From Paenibacillus campinasensis (GTDB lineage Bacteria > Bacillota > Bacilli > Paenibacillales > Paenibacillaceae), in the NCBI RefSeq assembly GCF_002272015.1, contig NZ_NPBY01000046.1:97216-161215 (forward strand): a stretch of DNA of 64,000 nucleotides, read 5' to 3'. Below, one piece after another: positions 17,701 to 25,976 of the stretch. A program made the translations under genes and the position numbers. A model generated the notes under the pieces. It was given only the letters and a program-made list of their open reading frames with translations. It was not told where the DNA came from and made no database searches. Numbering within the stretch: the stretch's first letter is position 1; each line of letters opens with the position of its first letter.

Positions 17701-19771
17701 TTCTCCTGTCTCTGCCAAAGCGTATGTAGAATGGTTGCCGGGTCAGCCGGACGTGAATGCATCGAGGCTGCTGGTTGACCAGACAGCGCTGCCTGCTAAC
17801 GGGTCTTCCCATGCGCTCCTTACACTTCATGTGAGCGATGCATTCGGAAATCCTGCAAGCGGGACCGTTCAATTTATATCCTCGCTAGGAACGGTGACCG
17901 GAGTAACCTATGCGAGCCCGGGCCTTTATACGGCCGAGCTGCGCTCTACTGAAACAGGAATCGCGGATATTCAAGCCTGGATTGACGGCGAGGCCATACC
18001 AGGAAGCGTTCAAGTGGCCTTCAGCGACGGTATATGGTTGATGCCATCGGCCTATCGTGTGCAGATTGGAGAATCCGTGCGAACCGTTGTGGAGGTAACC
18101 TACGGCGATGCAGCATGGGACCGAACCGCCGAGTCTGATTTCCACTATGATCATGGTATGATCCAAGTTGCCCGAAGAGATGACGGTTACTGGTATATCA
18201 CAGGCCTTCAAACCGGGACGACGGTGATTCAGGCGGTTTATCAGGCCGAGTCCGGCCCGATTGCAGCTTATGCCCCCGTCACGGTGTTTGCAGTGCCAAC
18301 CAACCTGGTGCTAGATCCTTTGCGGTACACGGTAAAAGAAGGGGAGCATGCACAGATTGCGGTATTTGCCGAGTATTCCGACGGAACGAAGAGGGACGTA
18401 AGCCTGGAAGCCGACTATGTCCTGAAGGATAATAGCCTTGCTGCCATTGACGTGTCAGGACGTTTGCTTGGGCTTAAACCTGGAAGCACGGAGATCATCA
18501 TAAGCTTTGAAGGCCTGCAGACTGTGGCTGAAGTGGAGATATTGCCTTCGCCATCTCCTATACCACCGCCGGCACCTAGAAATGATTCTCCTGCGTCTCT
18601 CCCGGCGGCTCCAATACCGGCTCCGGAACCTGCCCTGATGTTTGAACTGCAGCTGGATGGAAATGAACGCCAGCTTATTCGACTGAACGCGACGGACCTC
18701 AAGTCGGGGGAAATTGTCATTGACACGACGGAAGGGGAGCGGGAGTGGACGCTGCACATGAAGCGAACCACCCTGGATCAACTCCGGAAGATCGACGATG
18801 CCATGGTTGTGACATGGAACACACCGCTCGGAACGATGGTGCTGCCGATTGCAGAAATAGGGGATACATTGTCAGGCTCTTCGGACGAGATTATCTTATC
18901 CATTCGGGCAGCGAGCGACAAGGATCAATCCAAGGTGGAGAGCATGGCTTTCAGGCTGGGTGCGACCTTACAAGGGAGAGCTTTCTCTCTGTCGATGGCA
19001 ACCGTGGGCAAAGGGGGGAACACCGAGCAGCTTGTCCCAGTCCAGGCACTCGTACAGTTTCGACCAAGCGGGATCAGTGGCTCCAATCACCAGGTGACAG
19101 TCGCTACGGTGAACGAGGCAACCGATGAGTTCATTTATGCATTTACACATCTCTTCGAGCCTGGTTCAGAGGAGCTTACTCTAAGGACCGTTCCATTATA
19201 TGCATTGCTGGAGATGACCCCGTCTTTTGCGGATATGCGCGGACATTGGGCCGAAGGCGCGGCAGAACAGCTGGCGAGCAGGCTTATTGTACAGGGTACC
19301 GGTCAAGGCAAGTATGAACCAGCCCGTCCAGTCACTCGGGCGGAGCTAGCCAGCATGTTGGTGAGAATGTTTGGCTGGACGGAGAAGGGAACCTCTGAGC
19401 CATTCAGCGACGTAGCTAGTCAATGGTATTCCAAGCAGGTGCACTCCGCTTATGAGGCCGGCTGGATTCAAGGCTACGCGGACGGGACATTTCGTCCAGA
19501 TGCTCATGTCACACGTCAGGAGCTGTTCGTGATGTTGGCTCGCGCACTCCAGTCTGCGGGTTATGAAGCGAACGAGAAGGAGATGCATAACCCTTATGCG
19601 GATCAGTCATCGACCGCGGCCTGGGCCGAGCGTGCAATCGACCAGCTTAGAAATGCGGGCCTCCTGGCCGGAACACCGGATAACAAGCTGGAGCCTGCGC
19701 GTTATGCGACGCGGGCGGAGCTAGCTGTCTTGCTGGCGCGAGTCACGGGTGTCATGGAGACAGATCAATAG
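14759..19771 (+). CDS. giant SLH-anchored surface protein with RCC1 propeller and invasin-like Ig repeats
   Basis: The 1,670-residue exported protein begins with a signal peptide (RFLRKSLAVLLAF... to about residue 29). Residues about 35-400 hold seven RCC1-type repeats (DGTVWSWG-like cores, one per blade), enough for a complete seven-bladed propeller. About 404-1084 hold seven invasin/Big-type Ig repeats (ITADGxSxAxITVxLKDA cores). About 1180-1260 form a Big_2-like domain, then a Pro-rich linker. Three SLH domains (about 1485-1670) bind secondary wall polymer. The TTG at 14759 is preferred because AAGGGGAGG ends 6 bases upstream; the ATG codons at 14738/14741 would put that site inside the gene. 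An adhesin or substrate-binding role is inferred. Confidence 0.85.
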   Translation: MRFLRKSLAVLLAFLLVMTHIPIPGAFAASGFPTAVRDVGAGNGHSMFIDGDGNVWALGNNEFGQLGNGTTRNSSRPVQVAKSDGAPLTGARQVAGGFNFSVALLDDGTVWSWGQGSYGRLGNGATDNKSAAEQVTQADGTPLHQVQSIATGKAHTLALKEDGTVWGWGENAGGVLTDNSLNGTVQRAVQLKASSGSYLTNVKAVAAGEYHSMALRNDGTVWAWGNNFFNGLGNGSSTDSIYPVQVIDVTNQPLTGIIQIAHHRLGGLALKADGSVWSWGYNENYNLGVGTGMSTSSKAVQVLQTGSVPLTDVAQLGGGDRLSMVIKKDGSVWWWGLQNNGYSVATRFLEDGERITGGDLHSLIVKKDGTLWGHGWTVSGELGISSSSLNKYYTNPVQVYPATSRMYSSSSLLDADGTSKARITVTLYDGSNLSIGRSEGTVELHTSLGEIGPVTDHGDGRYSADLTSSNTAGTAVITGTLNGYPIPVALNVIMVPLPPSIDHSTVTASPSSITADGRSTATITVQLKDASGTVVNDRRHAVQLATTAGALGNVQYDGNGTYMATLTSPTTVGLAEITASVNGAAIRQTATVQYVAGSASADMSRIETGAGNIVVGMGSTMVTVHLKDAYGNPLETGGDTVQLYASSGTLGAVRDHGNGTYTSMLNASTTAGTSTVRAEVNGMPLNDSAQVVFVPGRASSQTSELTAELGEITADGSDSTIIHLQMKDAFHNLLDSGGSYVVLNTTAGVLSPVQDHQDGTYTAVLTAGTKVGIAEITGSMNGLPLLSTVQVQLLPGPPAASTSTLSVDRSMVSTDDGIAEVTIQLKDAFGNELTTDSGRIQLASTLGTLTEPVYTGHGRYTSQIRSRQAGKATITATINDTKLAAEAEVEFIPGKASLAASTIVSDRERLTANGTETAQITLQLKDDSGNPIVDEQALPAVELNSSLGSLSAPVYEGEGRFTARLTSTQTGLATVTARIDGSPVSAKAYVEWLPGQPDVNASRLLVDQTALPANGSSHALLTLHVSDAFGNPASGTVQFISSLGTVTGVTYASPGLYTAELRSTETGIADIQAWIDGEAIPGSVQVAFSDGIWLMPSAYRVQIGESVRTVVEVTYGDAAWDRTAESDFHYDHGMIQVARRDDGYWYITGLQTGTTVIQAVYQAESGPIAAYAPVTVFAVPTNLVLDPLRYTVKEGEHAQIAVFAEYSDGTKRDVSLEADYVLKDNSLAAIDVSGRLLGLKPGSTEIIISFEGLQTVAEVEILPSPSPIPPPAPRNDSPASLPAAPIPAPEPALMFELQLDGNERQLIRLNATDLKSGEIVIDTTEGEREWTLHMKRTTLDQLRKIDDAMVVTWNTPLGTMVLPIAEIGDTLSGSSDEIILSIRAASDKDQSKVESMAFRLGATLQGRAFSLSMATVGKGGNTEQLVPVQALVQFRPSGISGSNHQVTVATVNEATDEFIYAFTHLFEPGSEELTLRTVPLYALLEMTPSFADMRGHWAEGAAEQLASRLIVQGTGQGKYEPARPVTRAELASMLVRMFGWTEKGTSEPFSDVASQWYSKQVHSAYEAGWIQGYADGTFRPDAHVTRQELFVMLARALQSAGYEANEKEMHNPYADQSSTAAWAERAIDQLRNAGLLAGTPDNKLEPARYATRAELAVLLARVTGVMETDQ

Positions 19772-19778
19772 TTTATAC

Positions 19779-19811
19779 ATCAGCAGGCATGCATGCCTGC
19801 TGATTTTTTTA
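19779..19811 (+). terminator. intrinsic terminator after the SLH protein gene
   Basis: A perfect 26-base palindrome (arms ATCAGCAGGCATG and CATGCCTGCTGAT) is followed by seven T. Confidence 0.85.
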
Positions 19812-19912
19812 CGCCAAGAGAACAGGAATGTTAACTAAAGATAGATTCGCGCAAATCCAGATTTTATTAAAATGAAAGGGTTACTATAAATGAATGGTTA
19901 AAGAAAGGTGAA

Positions 19913-21943
19913 ATGATGTCCAATACATATGCCAACCACCGGATCCCCGAGGCGAGTCTGCAGTTCACAGGCGTTAACGGAACCTATTTTAACGAAAGTG
20001 CGTTCTTTTTTTACCACAAGCGTTCTTCAAGCAATAACCGAGATCAAATCCTCTATACCCGGGTCCGGCTGAAGCCGCAGAAGGATAAGGAAGTGCTGGA
20101 ATGTCTGGAGGCGAACGGGATTGCTTACGACAAGCTCGGCTATAACGTCAACGGACACCGTGAGATATCGAATCTTGCGAGCGTCGTGCATCTGGGGATT
20201 CTGTATGTCTTCTGGACGGAGGACGGACATATCCATTATGTTACATCAACAGACGGCAAGGCTTGGTCACCTTCGGTACAGCTTCCGTATTCCTTTATTC
20301 GGCGCACCCAGTTCGCAGCCCTTTCGGTTCATGGCCGTTTGATTCTACTCGGTGCCCATCATGCGAATTCGGAGAATCGAATCGGCATCGTATATCAGGA
20401 CGATAACGGCGTGTGGCGGATCGATGCGAACACCGCCTGGAAAAACGTAAAGCACGTATGTGCATGCGCATACGCTCATCCCGGCGGTTACTTTGATATC
20501 ATGGTCGGCGTGGTGACCACGCATGCCAATCTGTGGACCGCGATCTTTCGCTCTGATATCGGTGTAAATCCCGGTACAGGCAGCGGTTTAAGACAAATTG
20601 CAGACAAACATCACGAGGAGCAGGACGGACGCGTTGACTTTCTCGCGATCGAGGCGGGGACGGTAGAGGACGGTGTGCAGGATCCTTCGGTACAGCTGTT
20701 CATCAATGGATGGCATCGTCCACACAGCTGGGCCGGGTACAAAAATAACCAGATGAAAACATATAACATCCTTACCGGCGAATGGAGCAAGGTTTTCACA
20801 AGAACGCATGGACACACCAAGTATCCAACATGGGTCTATATGGGGGCGTTTCAATACTTTGTTCCGATCGGAACAAACGGAGAGATGCGGCAAGAAATCT
20901 GGCTGTATATGAACTATAATGACGAAAACTTCGTGAAACAAGGGGGAAGCAATCTCGTTCTGTGCCGCTACAAGTCGGATGTTATGAGATTCGTGAATCG
21001 AGAAGAAGAGAAGGTAAAGGATGATTTTCGAGCCCTTGTCGGAGTTATTGAAGGAGCACCTCCATATGTGACCAATGGAAGTACAAGGAGTGAATACGGT
21101 TCTACCTTCTATTATGGGCGTTCATCCACGGAGCAGATTGCCATCTCCACCCGTTTTCAGATGGGCTCGTACATGCAAGCAGGCCCCAGTCTCCCAGTTG
21201 GAGCGGAGGCTTCAGTGAAGTTTTCTGCTCAGCAAGCTGACCACAGCTCGGAGATCTCTGAAATTACGCGGCACATTGACAAGACGATCGTTCCCATTCC
21301 GGGAGAGAATTCCGTCACTTACGTATATCTGACACCGCATATTGTTCGAACGACATACGAGCTGTATGACTGGAAGATGCAAAAGCCTTTCGGGGTTCGC
21401 ACTTATGTTTTTCATACATCCAAAGCAGATATCGACTTTGATGTGCTTCCGATCCTCCATACCTATGTGAACCAGCCGAACACCCATGACTATACCACGT
21501 TCTTGCAGCGATTCCCGTCCGTACCTCATTATGCGGATGTGAAGCAAAGTCTTGCTCTGGATGTCAGCTGGGTTCCCGGCGAAACCTCGGCCTTCTTCGA
21601 GAAGAAGACATCATCCGTGAACATTACCAGCAGTACCGTGTCCGGAGAAATTACGGCCGGCTACTCGGGTATATTAAGCATGGGGGGGAACACCAGCTTT
21701 GAGTATGAATTGTCCCATAGCTCGGAAGTTGCTGAGAAAATAGGGGTGAAGCTCGATTATCCTTATCCTCGTGCCGGTCATCCGGGTGATGTCCGAAAAC
21801 TGATTCTCCGCATGCTGATGCTGGTGCCACATGCAGAACAGATCGATTCCTGTTACTGGATTCCGAAGGATAAGCAGAATCAGCGCCCTTGGTGCGTGGC
21901 TTGGTCCATTCAAGAGGTGAAGCTCCAAGAATCTTCCGATTGA
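19913..21943 (+). CDS. unrecognised 676-residue beta-rich protein, possible lectin/propeller plus pore-former-like C-terminus
   Basis: I do not recognise this protein. There is no signal peptide or classical membrane helix. Residues about 1-350 are rich in short beta strands with aromatic-Gly turns and an Asp-box-like STDGKAWS near 112, as in sialidase-like propellers. About 370-400 carry VGVIEGAPPYVTNG and then a Gly/Tyr/Ser stretch. Residues about 455-480 (IVPIPGENSVTYVYL) and 560-605 (alternating Ser/Thr strands, TSSVNITSSTVSGEITAGYS) resemble the stem-type strands of beta-pore-forming proteins. AAAGGTGA precedes the tandem ATGs. The gene sits between two terminators, directly after the surface-protein gene. 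Function is open; the pore-former idea is only a structural impression. Confidence 0.75.
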   Translation: MMSNTYANHRIPEASLQFTGVNGTYFNESAFFFYHKRSSSNNRDQILYTRVRLKPQKDKEVLECLEANGIAYDKLGYNVNGHREISNLASVVHLGILYVFWTEDGHIHYVTSTDGKAWSPSVQLPYSFIRRTQFAALSVHGRLILLGAHHANSENRIGIVYQDDNGVWRIDANTAWKNVKHVCACAYAHPGGYFDIMVGVVTTHANLWTAIFRSDIGVNPGTGSGLRQIADKHHEEQDGRVDFLAIEAGTVEDGVQDPSVQLFINGWHRPHSWAGYKNNQMKTYNILTGEWSKVFTRTHGHTKYPTWVYMGAFQYFVPIGTNGEMRQEIWLYMNYNDENFVKQGGSNLVLCRYKSDVMRFVNREEEKVKDDFRALVGVIEGAPPYVTNGSTRSEYGSTFYYGRSSTEQIAISTRFQMGSYMQAGPSLPVGAEASVKFSAQQADHSSEISEITRHIDKTIVPIPGENSVTYVYLTPHIVRTTYELYDWKMQKPFGVRTYVFHTSKADIDFDVLPILHTYVNQPNTHDYTTFLQRFPSVPHYADVKQSLALDVSWVPGETSAFFEKKTSSVNITSSTVSGEITAGYSGILSMGGNTSFEYELSHSSEVAEKIGVKLDYPYPRAGHPGDVRKLILRMLMLVPHAEQIDSCYWIPKDKQNQRPWCVAWSIQEVKLQESSD

Positions 21944-21963
21944 GGCCAGGAGTGGCCTTTTTC
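21943..21963 (+). terminator. intrinsic terminator after the 676-residue protein gene
   Basis: AGGCCA and TGGCCT (21943-21958) form a 6-bp stem with a 4-base loop followed by five T; the hairpin starts at the stop codon. Confidence 0.65.
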
Positions 21964-22041
21964 ATTCGGTAGGTTTAATCTAGCTTGGGTTCGGGTACTG
22001 GTACTACAAGTACATCATTCCTATGAGAGGAGAGGGTACAT

Positions 22042-22542
22042 GTGGATATACAAATCAGATCATTCTTCGTACAGGATGATGGAGAGGTTCCGAACAACCC
22101 GGACTTGCCGGTGGTGGTCTATCCAGGAGTATTCGCTGAACGTCCTGACGGTCTGGAGCCGGCCTTCAGCCGCCATCAATGGACTGGAAGCTGGACGGGT
22201 GGCATCTACGACTACCACCATTACCATAGCAATACCCACGAGGTTCTTGGTGTTCAGTCCGGCAATGCGACCGTTCTGGTCGGCGGTGACGCCGGAGAGC
22301 GGCTTGATCTTCAAGTCGGTGACGTAATCGTGCTGCCTGCAGGCACAGCGCATATGCTGATTGAGGCAAGCCCTGATTTTGCCGTTGTTGGCGCTTATCC
22401 GAATGGCACGACACCAAACATGAGAGAACGGAATCCGACCGATCGGACGCAGTCGATCACGGAGATTCGCAGCGTGCCGGTTCCAAGCATGGACCCGGTG
22501 TTCGGAGAGGATGGGCCGTTGCTGCATAAATGGGTGAAATGA
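22042..22542 (+). CDS. cupin domain protein, YjlB-like
   Basis: This 166-residue single-domain cupin has motif 1 around YDYHHYHSNTHEVLGVQSG (His ligands and Glu) and motif 2 around VGDVIVLPAGTAH. The extra HxxxxxHE spacing matches the Bacillus YjlB group, whose reaction is unknown. GTG 22042 is the start; AGGAGAGGG precedes it. It is monocistronic, with terminators on both sides. The substrate cannot be read from sequence. Confidence 0.82.
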   Translation: MDIQIRSFFVQDDGEVPNNPDLPVVVYPGVFAERPDGLEPAFSRHQWTGSWTGGIYDYHHYHSNTHEVLGVQSGNATVLVGGDAGERLDLQVGDVIVLPAGTAHMLIEASPDFAVVGAYPNGTTPNMRERNPTDRTQSITEIRSVPVPSMDPVFGEDGPLLHKWVK

Positions 22543-22613
22543 AGCAGGTGGGAGTAGGAGATGCAGATGGGCCGGATAACGGAATGTGAGATAAAGCGGT
22601 GAGATTTTCTTGA

Positions 22614-22658
22614 AGAAAGGGGCAGTCCCTATTGCGGACTGCCCCTGTTAATTTTTTA
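22614..22658. terminator. bidirectional terminator between the cupin and stalk-domain genes
   Basis: GGGGCAGTCC (22619-22628) and GGACTGCCCC (22636-22645) form a perfect 10-bp stem. T-rich tracts lie beyond it on both strands, serving the converging genes. It ends 2 bases inside the stop region of the leftward gene. Confidence 0.85.
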
Positions 22659-23585
22659 ATATGCTGAATAATACATAGGATACAATTCGCCTTCAAAATC
22701 AATGAAATAACTTTCAGCCTCTCCTGAATCCGCGGAAAACGCTGAATAGAAGCTTGGTTTCAGAATTTGGTAATTCCCATTACTTAAAGGTGTGATGTTA
22801 TCAATACCAAAGGTTGATGTATAGAAAGGAGATTCAAACTCTAGGTATAAAAGAAGATTGACATCGTATGATGACCCGTATCTAGCTTGAAGATCTTTTG
22901 CGATAGGTTTGGTCAGTTTATAAATATAGGAGTCGTCCAATGCATTGTCCATTAGGATCATATAATCATCAAAATCAAAGTAAATACCTACGAGTATGGT
23001 TTCGTTTTGAACAACCGAAGTATAATATACATCATATAAATCGCGACCCGATCCTAAGGCTCCGTAATTTTGGTCCAGATAATTTCTAACCTGTACGGAT
23101 GTAGGGGCAGATTTGGTTGTTTGTGCTGCAGGCTGCGAAATGGATCTACCATTCCCACTAAAGACTTCAATAACATTACCATTGTTTCTAATACTTAATG
23201 AAGCACCTGTGGATTCGCTGATAAATCTAAGTGGAACGAATACTTTCCCCGCTACAACGGTAGGTGCAACCTGAAGATTAACAGGAGAGCCGTTGACATA
23301 AGCCGTCTTGCTTCCAACATTAAGAATAATTCTCGTACTGCCTTTGGTTGCAACAACTTGCTTTTTTTCTTGATTCCAGGTGGAGGTGATGCCCAGCTTC
23401 TTAAATACAGGCGTGAATTGGACTAGTGTAGTTCCGTCAACAATAATAGGGTTTAGATCGAAAATAACCCTCTGTCCATCCACGACCACTTGCTTACTCA
23501 CGGGTGCTGCGTTTACACTTGGCAAAACACTGGGGGAAATGAGTGTTAGCAGCAGCGTCGTGATAATTGCTACCTTTTTTTTCAT
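22656..23585 (-). CDS. secreted protein with copper amine oxidase N-terminal (stalk) domain
   Basis: The 309-residue exported protein has a signal peptide ending at VNAA (about residue 27), then one stalk domain (about 33-145; IIVDGTTLVQFTPVFKKLG and VFVPLRFISESTGA are its two hallmarks). These modules are common surface or wall-associated pieces in Paenibacillus and do not imply oxidase activity. Residues about 165-309 form an acidic, Tyr-rich domain I do not recognise. AAAAGGAGAG precedes the ATG. The gene is AT-richer than its neighbours. Confidence 0.85.
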   Translation of the reverse strand: MKKKVAIITTLLLTLISPSVLPSVNAAPVSKQVVVDGQRVIFDLNPIIVDGTTLVQFTPVFKKLGITSTWNQEKKQVVATKGSTRIILNVGSKTAYVNGSPVNLQVAPTVVAGKVFVPLRFISESTGASLSIRNNGNVIEVFSGNGRSISQPAAQTTKSAPTSVQVRNYLDQNYGALGSGRDLYDVYYTSVVQNETILVGIYFDFDDYMILMDNALDDSYIYKLTKPIAKDLQARYGSSYDVNLLLYLEFESPFYTSTFGIDNITPLSNGNYQILKPSFYSAFSADSGEAESYFIDFEGELYPMYYSAY

Positions 23586-23789
23586 TTTTTTACTCTCCTT
23601 TTGAGTAGAATCTAGTCAGTAAGGTCTATCTACTATATATGTATACAAGACTCTTTACCTAGTATTATTTTACTATTTGGTGTAAAGGTTTTACAGGAAA
23701 ATTTGCCCATACGGCGAAAATCCTCTAATTTCAACCAACTTGGTTTTGATCATCTTCGGAAAAGGTTCCGGGACGATTCGTCCTGGGAA

Positions 23790-23829
23790 AATGCTAAAAC
23801 GCCTCCCAAGCCGTAGCTCGGAAGACGTT
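23790..23829 (-). terminator. intrinsic terminator of the second ATPase-less importer operon
   Basis: Arms 23798-23811 and 23816-23829 pair over 14 bp including G-U pairs with a 4-base loop. On the minus strand TTTTAGCATTTT follows. Confidence 0.7.
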
Positions 23830-23836
23830 CAAGGTG

Positions 23837-25099
23837 TTACTGGAAACTCAGGTTATCCCAGTTGCGTTGAAACTGTTCCAGCATTTCTTCACGTGTCAGA
23901 CTGCCACCGATATAGCCCTGGATGCTGCTGTACATTTCCTGTGGCATGCCGTTCGGCAGCCGGGTCCAGTTCCAGCTCAGTGTTTTGCCTGCATCGGCAT
24001 ATTTCAGCACTTCGACCCCGAGCTGGCCGAGGTCATCTTCAGTGCCTTCAATGCTGTCCAGCGCAGGTATAAACTTAAACTCGCTCGTAATATATCGTTT
24101 TCCCATTTCCGAGGTGACCATCCAGTTCAGGAATGTTTTTGCCTCTTCCTTCACCTTGGAGTTTTTGTTAACCACCCAATTGCCGGGAACTCCGGCATAG
24201 ATCATGCCTCGGTTCGTATCGGAATCGTGAATCGGCATCGGCAGAATGCCCAGATTTAGCTCCGGATTGATACCATCAATCTGCACCTGCGTCCAGTTGC
24301 CCTGCTGCATCATGGCCGCTTGTCCGGTAGCGAAGGTGGACACCTGACTGCTGTAGTCCATGGAGAGCGGGTTCGGGTTGCCATATTCAAGCGTTAGATC
24401 CAGAAGATCGATCCATTGCTGGAATATTTCGTTGCCCATGAAGGCGGCTGTTCCTTCCGTTAACTCGGCAATAAACTGTTCCGGATCCGGCTGCTGGGCA
24501 AAAGCCACGTTGGCAAAATGATTCCCGAGCACAAACCATGCCTGATAGCCATTGGCAAATGGCGTAATGCCTGCGGCCTGCAGCTTCTCACAAGCCTCCC
24601 GCAGCTCGCTGAGCGTCTGCGGCTCCTCGGTTATGCCAGCCTGCTCGAACAGATCCTTGTTATAGATAAAGCCGTAGCCTTCCAGGTTCATCGGCATGCC
24701 GTACAGCTTCCCATCCACCGTCATCTGATCCAGCGCGACTTCCTTCACATCAGCGACCCAAGGCTGATCCGACAGATCTTCCAGATACTCCAGCCACATA
24801 TCCCGCTCATGATCCCCGCCAAGCGTGAACAGGTCGGGTTGATCACCGGAGGAGAATTTTGCTTTCAGGGAAGCACCATAGTCGCTTCCCCCTCCAACCG
24901 TCTGGATATTCAAGCGAATGTTCGGGTGCTCCCGCTCGAACTCAGCTTTTAGCTCATCCAGCTGCTGTGAAATTTCGGCTTTGAACTGAAAGACGTCCAC
25001 CGTAACGACACCGGCCGTTCCGCTGCTCTGGCTGCAGCCTCCCGCAACGACGATGAGCAGGGGGAGCAGCACCAGCAGCGCTCTTTTCCATCTATTCAT
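23837..25099 (-). CDS. extracellular solute-binding lipoprotein, family 1 (CUT1)
   Basis: The 420-residue lipoprotein has a short signal with lipobox VAGGC (lipidated Cys near residue 22). The mature sequence is a carbohydrate-binding type: VFQFKAEISQQLDELKAEF, KLYGMPMNLEGYGFIYNKDL and QQGNWTQVQI are typical. ATG 25099 has GGGAGG 9 bases upstream; an ATG at 25108 abuts that site. It is the last gene of an operon read leftward (permease, permease, binding protein). A sugar or oligosaccharide is the likely ligand. Confidence 0.9.
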   Translation of the reverse strand: MNRWKRALLVLLPLLIVVAGGCSQSSGTAGVVTVDVFQFKAEISQQLDELKAEFEREHPNIRLNIQTVGGGSDYGASLKAKFSSGDQPDLFTLGGDHERDMWLEYLEDLSDQPWVADVKEVALDQMTVDGKLYGMPMNLEGYGFIYNKDLFEQAGITEEPQTLSELREACEKLQAAGITPFANGYQAWFVLGNHFANVAFAQQPDPEQFIAELTEGTAAFMGNEIFQQWIDLLDLTLEYGNPNPLSMDYSSQVSTFATGQAAMMQQGNWTQVQIDGINPELNLGILPMPIHDSDTNRGMIYAGVPGNWVVNKNSKVKEEAKTFLNWMVTSEMGKRYITSEFKFIPALDSIEGTEDDLGQLGVEVLKYADAGKTLSWNWTRLPNGMPQEMYSSIQGYIGGSLTREEMLEQFQRNWDNLSFQ

Positions 25100-25136
25100 G
25101 AATGTCATCCTCCCTTACGAAAGTAGCTGTCGTTGA

Positions 25137-25976
25137 TTAACCTTTGACCGAGCCCTGCGCAATCCCTTCGATAATGTATTTCTGCATGGCCAGGAAGAAG
25201 ATTACGATCGGCGTTATTCCCATCACAAGGGCGGGCAGCGCCAAATCCCACTGCTTCGTATATTCACCGAAGAACATATACGTTGCGATTGGAATGGTTC
25301 TGAGCTGCGGATCATGAAGAATGAGGGACGGCATCAGATAATCGTTCCAGATCCAGAGTGTGTTCAGAATAATGACAGTCACAATAATCGGCTGCATCAG
25401 GGGCAGCACTACCCGGAAAAAGATGCCGTTCGGGCTGCTTCCATCGACCGTAGCGGCTTCCTCAATATCGACCGGCACGGATTTGACGAATCCATGTAAC
25501 AGAAACACGGTGAGCGGCGCGCCAAACCCGAGGTAAGCGACAATGAGGCCAATCCGGGTATTCATCAGTCCGATGCCGCTGATGACTTGCACGAGCGGGA
25601 TCATGATCGCCTGAAACGGAATGACCATCGCCGCGACGAAGGCAACGAACAGCACGCGGTTGAACAGATTGTCGTTGCGAACCATTTTATAGGCACACAT
25701 GGCACAGAGCAGAGCAAGAAGAACGTTGCTGACCACGGTAATGACAAGCGAGTTCATAAAAACATAAGAGAAGTTCGTGGCATGCCAGGCCTGCGTATAG
25801 TTGTCCCCGTTGAAGGCGCCAGGGAACGATGCGGAATTGGACAGTATCTCGCCATAGCCCTTGAATGAATTGCCGACCAGGAAATAGAAGGGCACAAGGA
25901 ACAGAATAGCGAGCAGGATGACGACGATTTGCGTCACAATCCGTGAACCATTGCGTTTACGTGCGATAAAATCCAT
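25137..25976 (-). CDS. ABC sugar importer permease, MalG/ThuG type
   Basis: The 279-residue CUT1 permease has six membrane segments, EAA loop DIEEAATVDGSSPNGIFFRV, and the ending FLAMQKYIIEGIAQGSVKG that is common in carbohydrate permeases. AAGGAGG precedes the ATG. Its first base is shared with the last base of the upstream permease's stop (TAATG), indicating translational coupling. No ATPase is encoded nearby. Confidence 0.92.
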   Translation of the reverse strand: MDFIARKRNGSRIVTQIVVILLAILFLVPFYFLVGNSFKGYGEILSNSASFPGAFNGDNYTQAWHATNFSYVFMNSLVITVVSNVLLALLCAMCAYKMVRNDNLFNRVLFVAFVAAMVIPFQAIMIPLVQVISGIGLMNTRIGLIVAYLGFGAPLTVFLLHGFVKSVPVDIEEAATVDGSSPNGIFFRVVLPLMQPIIVTVIILNTLWIWNDYLMPSLILHDPQLRTIPIATYMFFGEYTKQWDLALPALVMGITPIVIFFLAMQKYIIEGIAQGSVKG

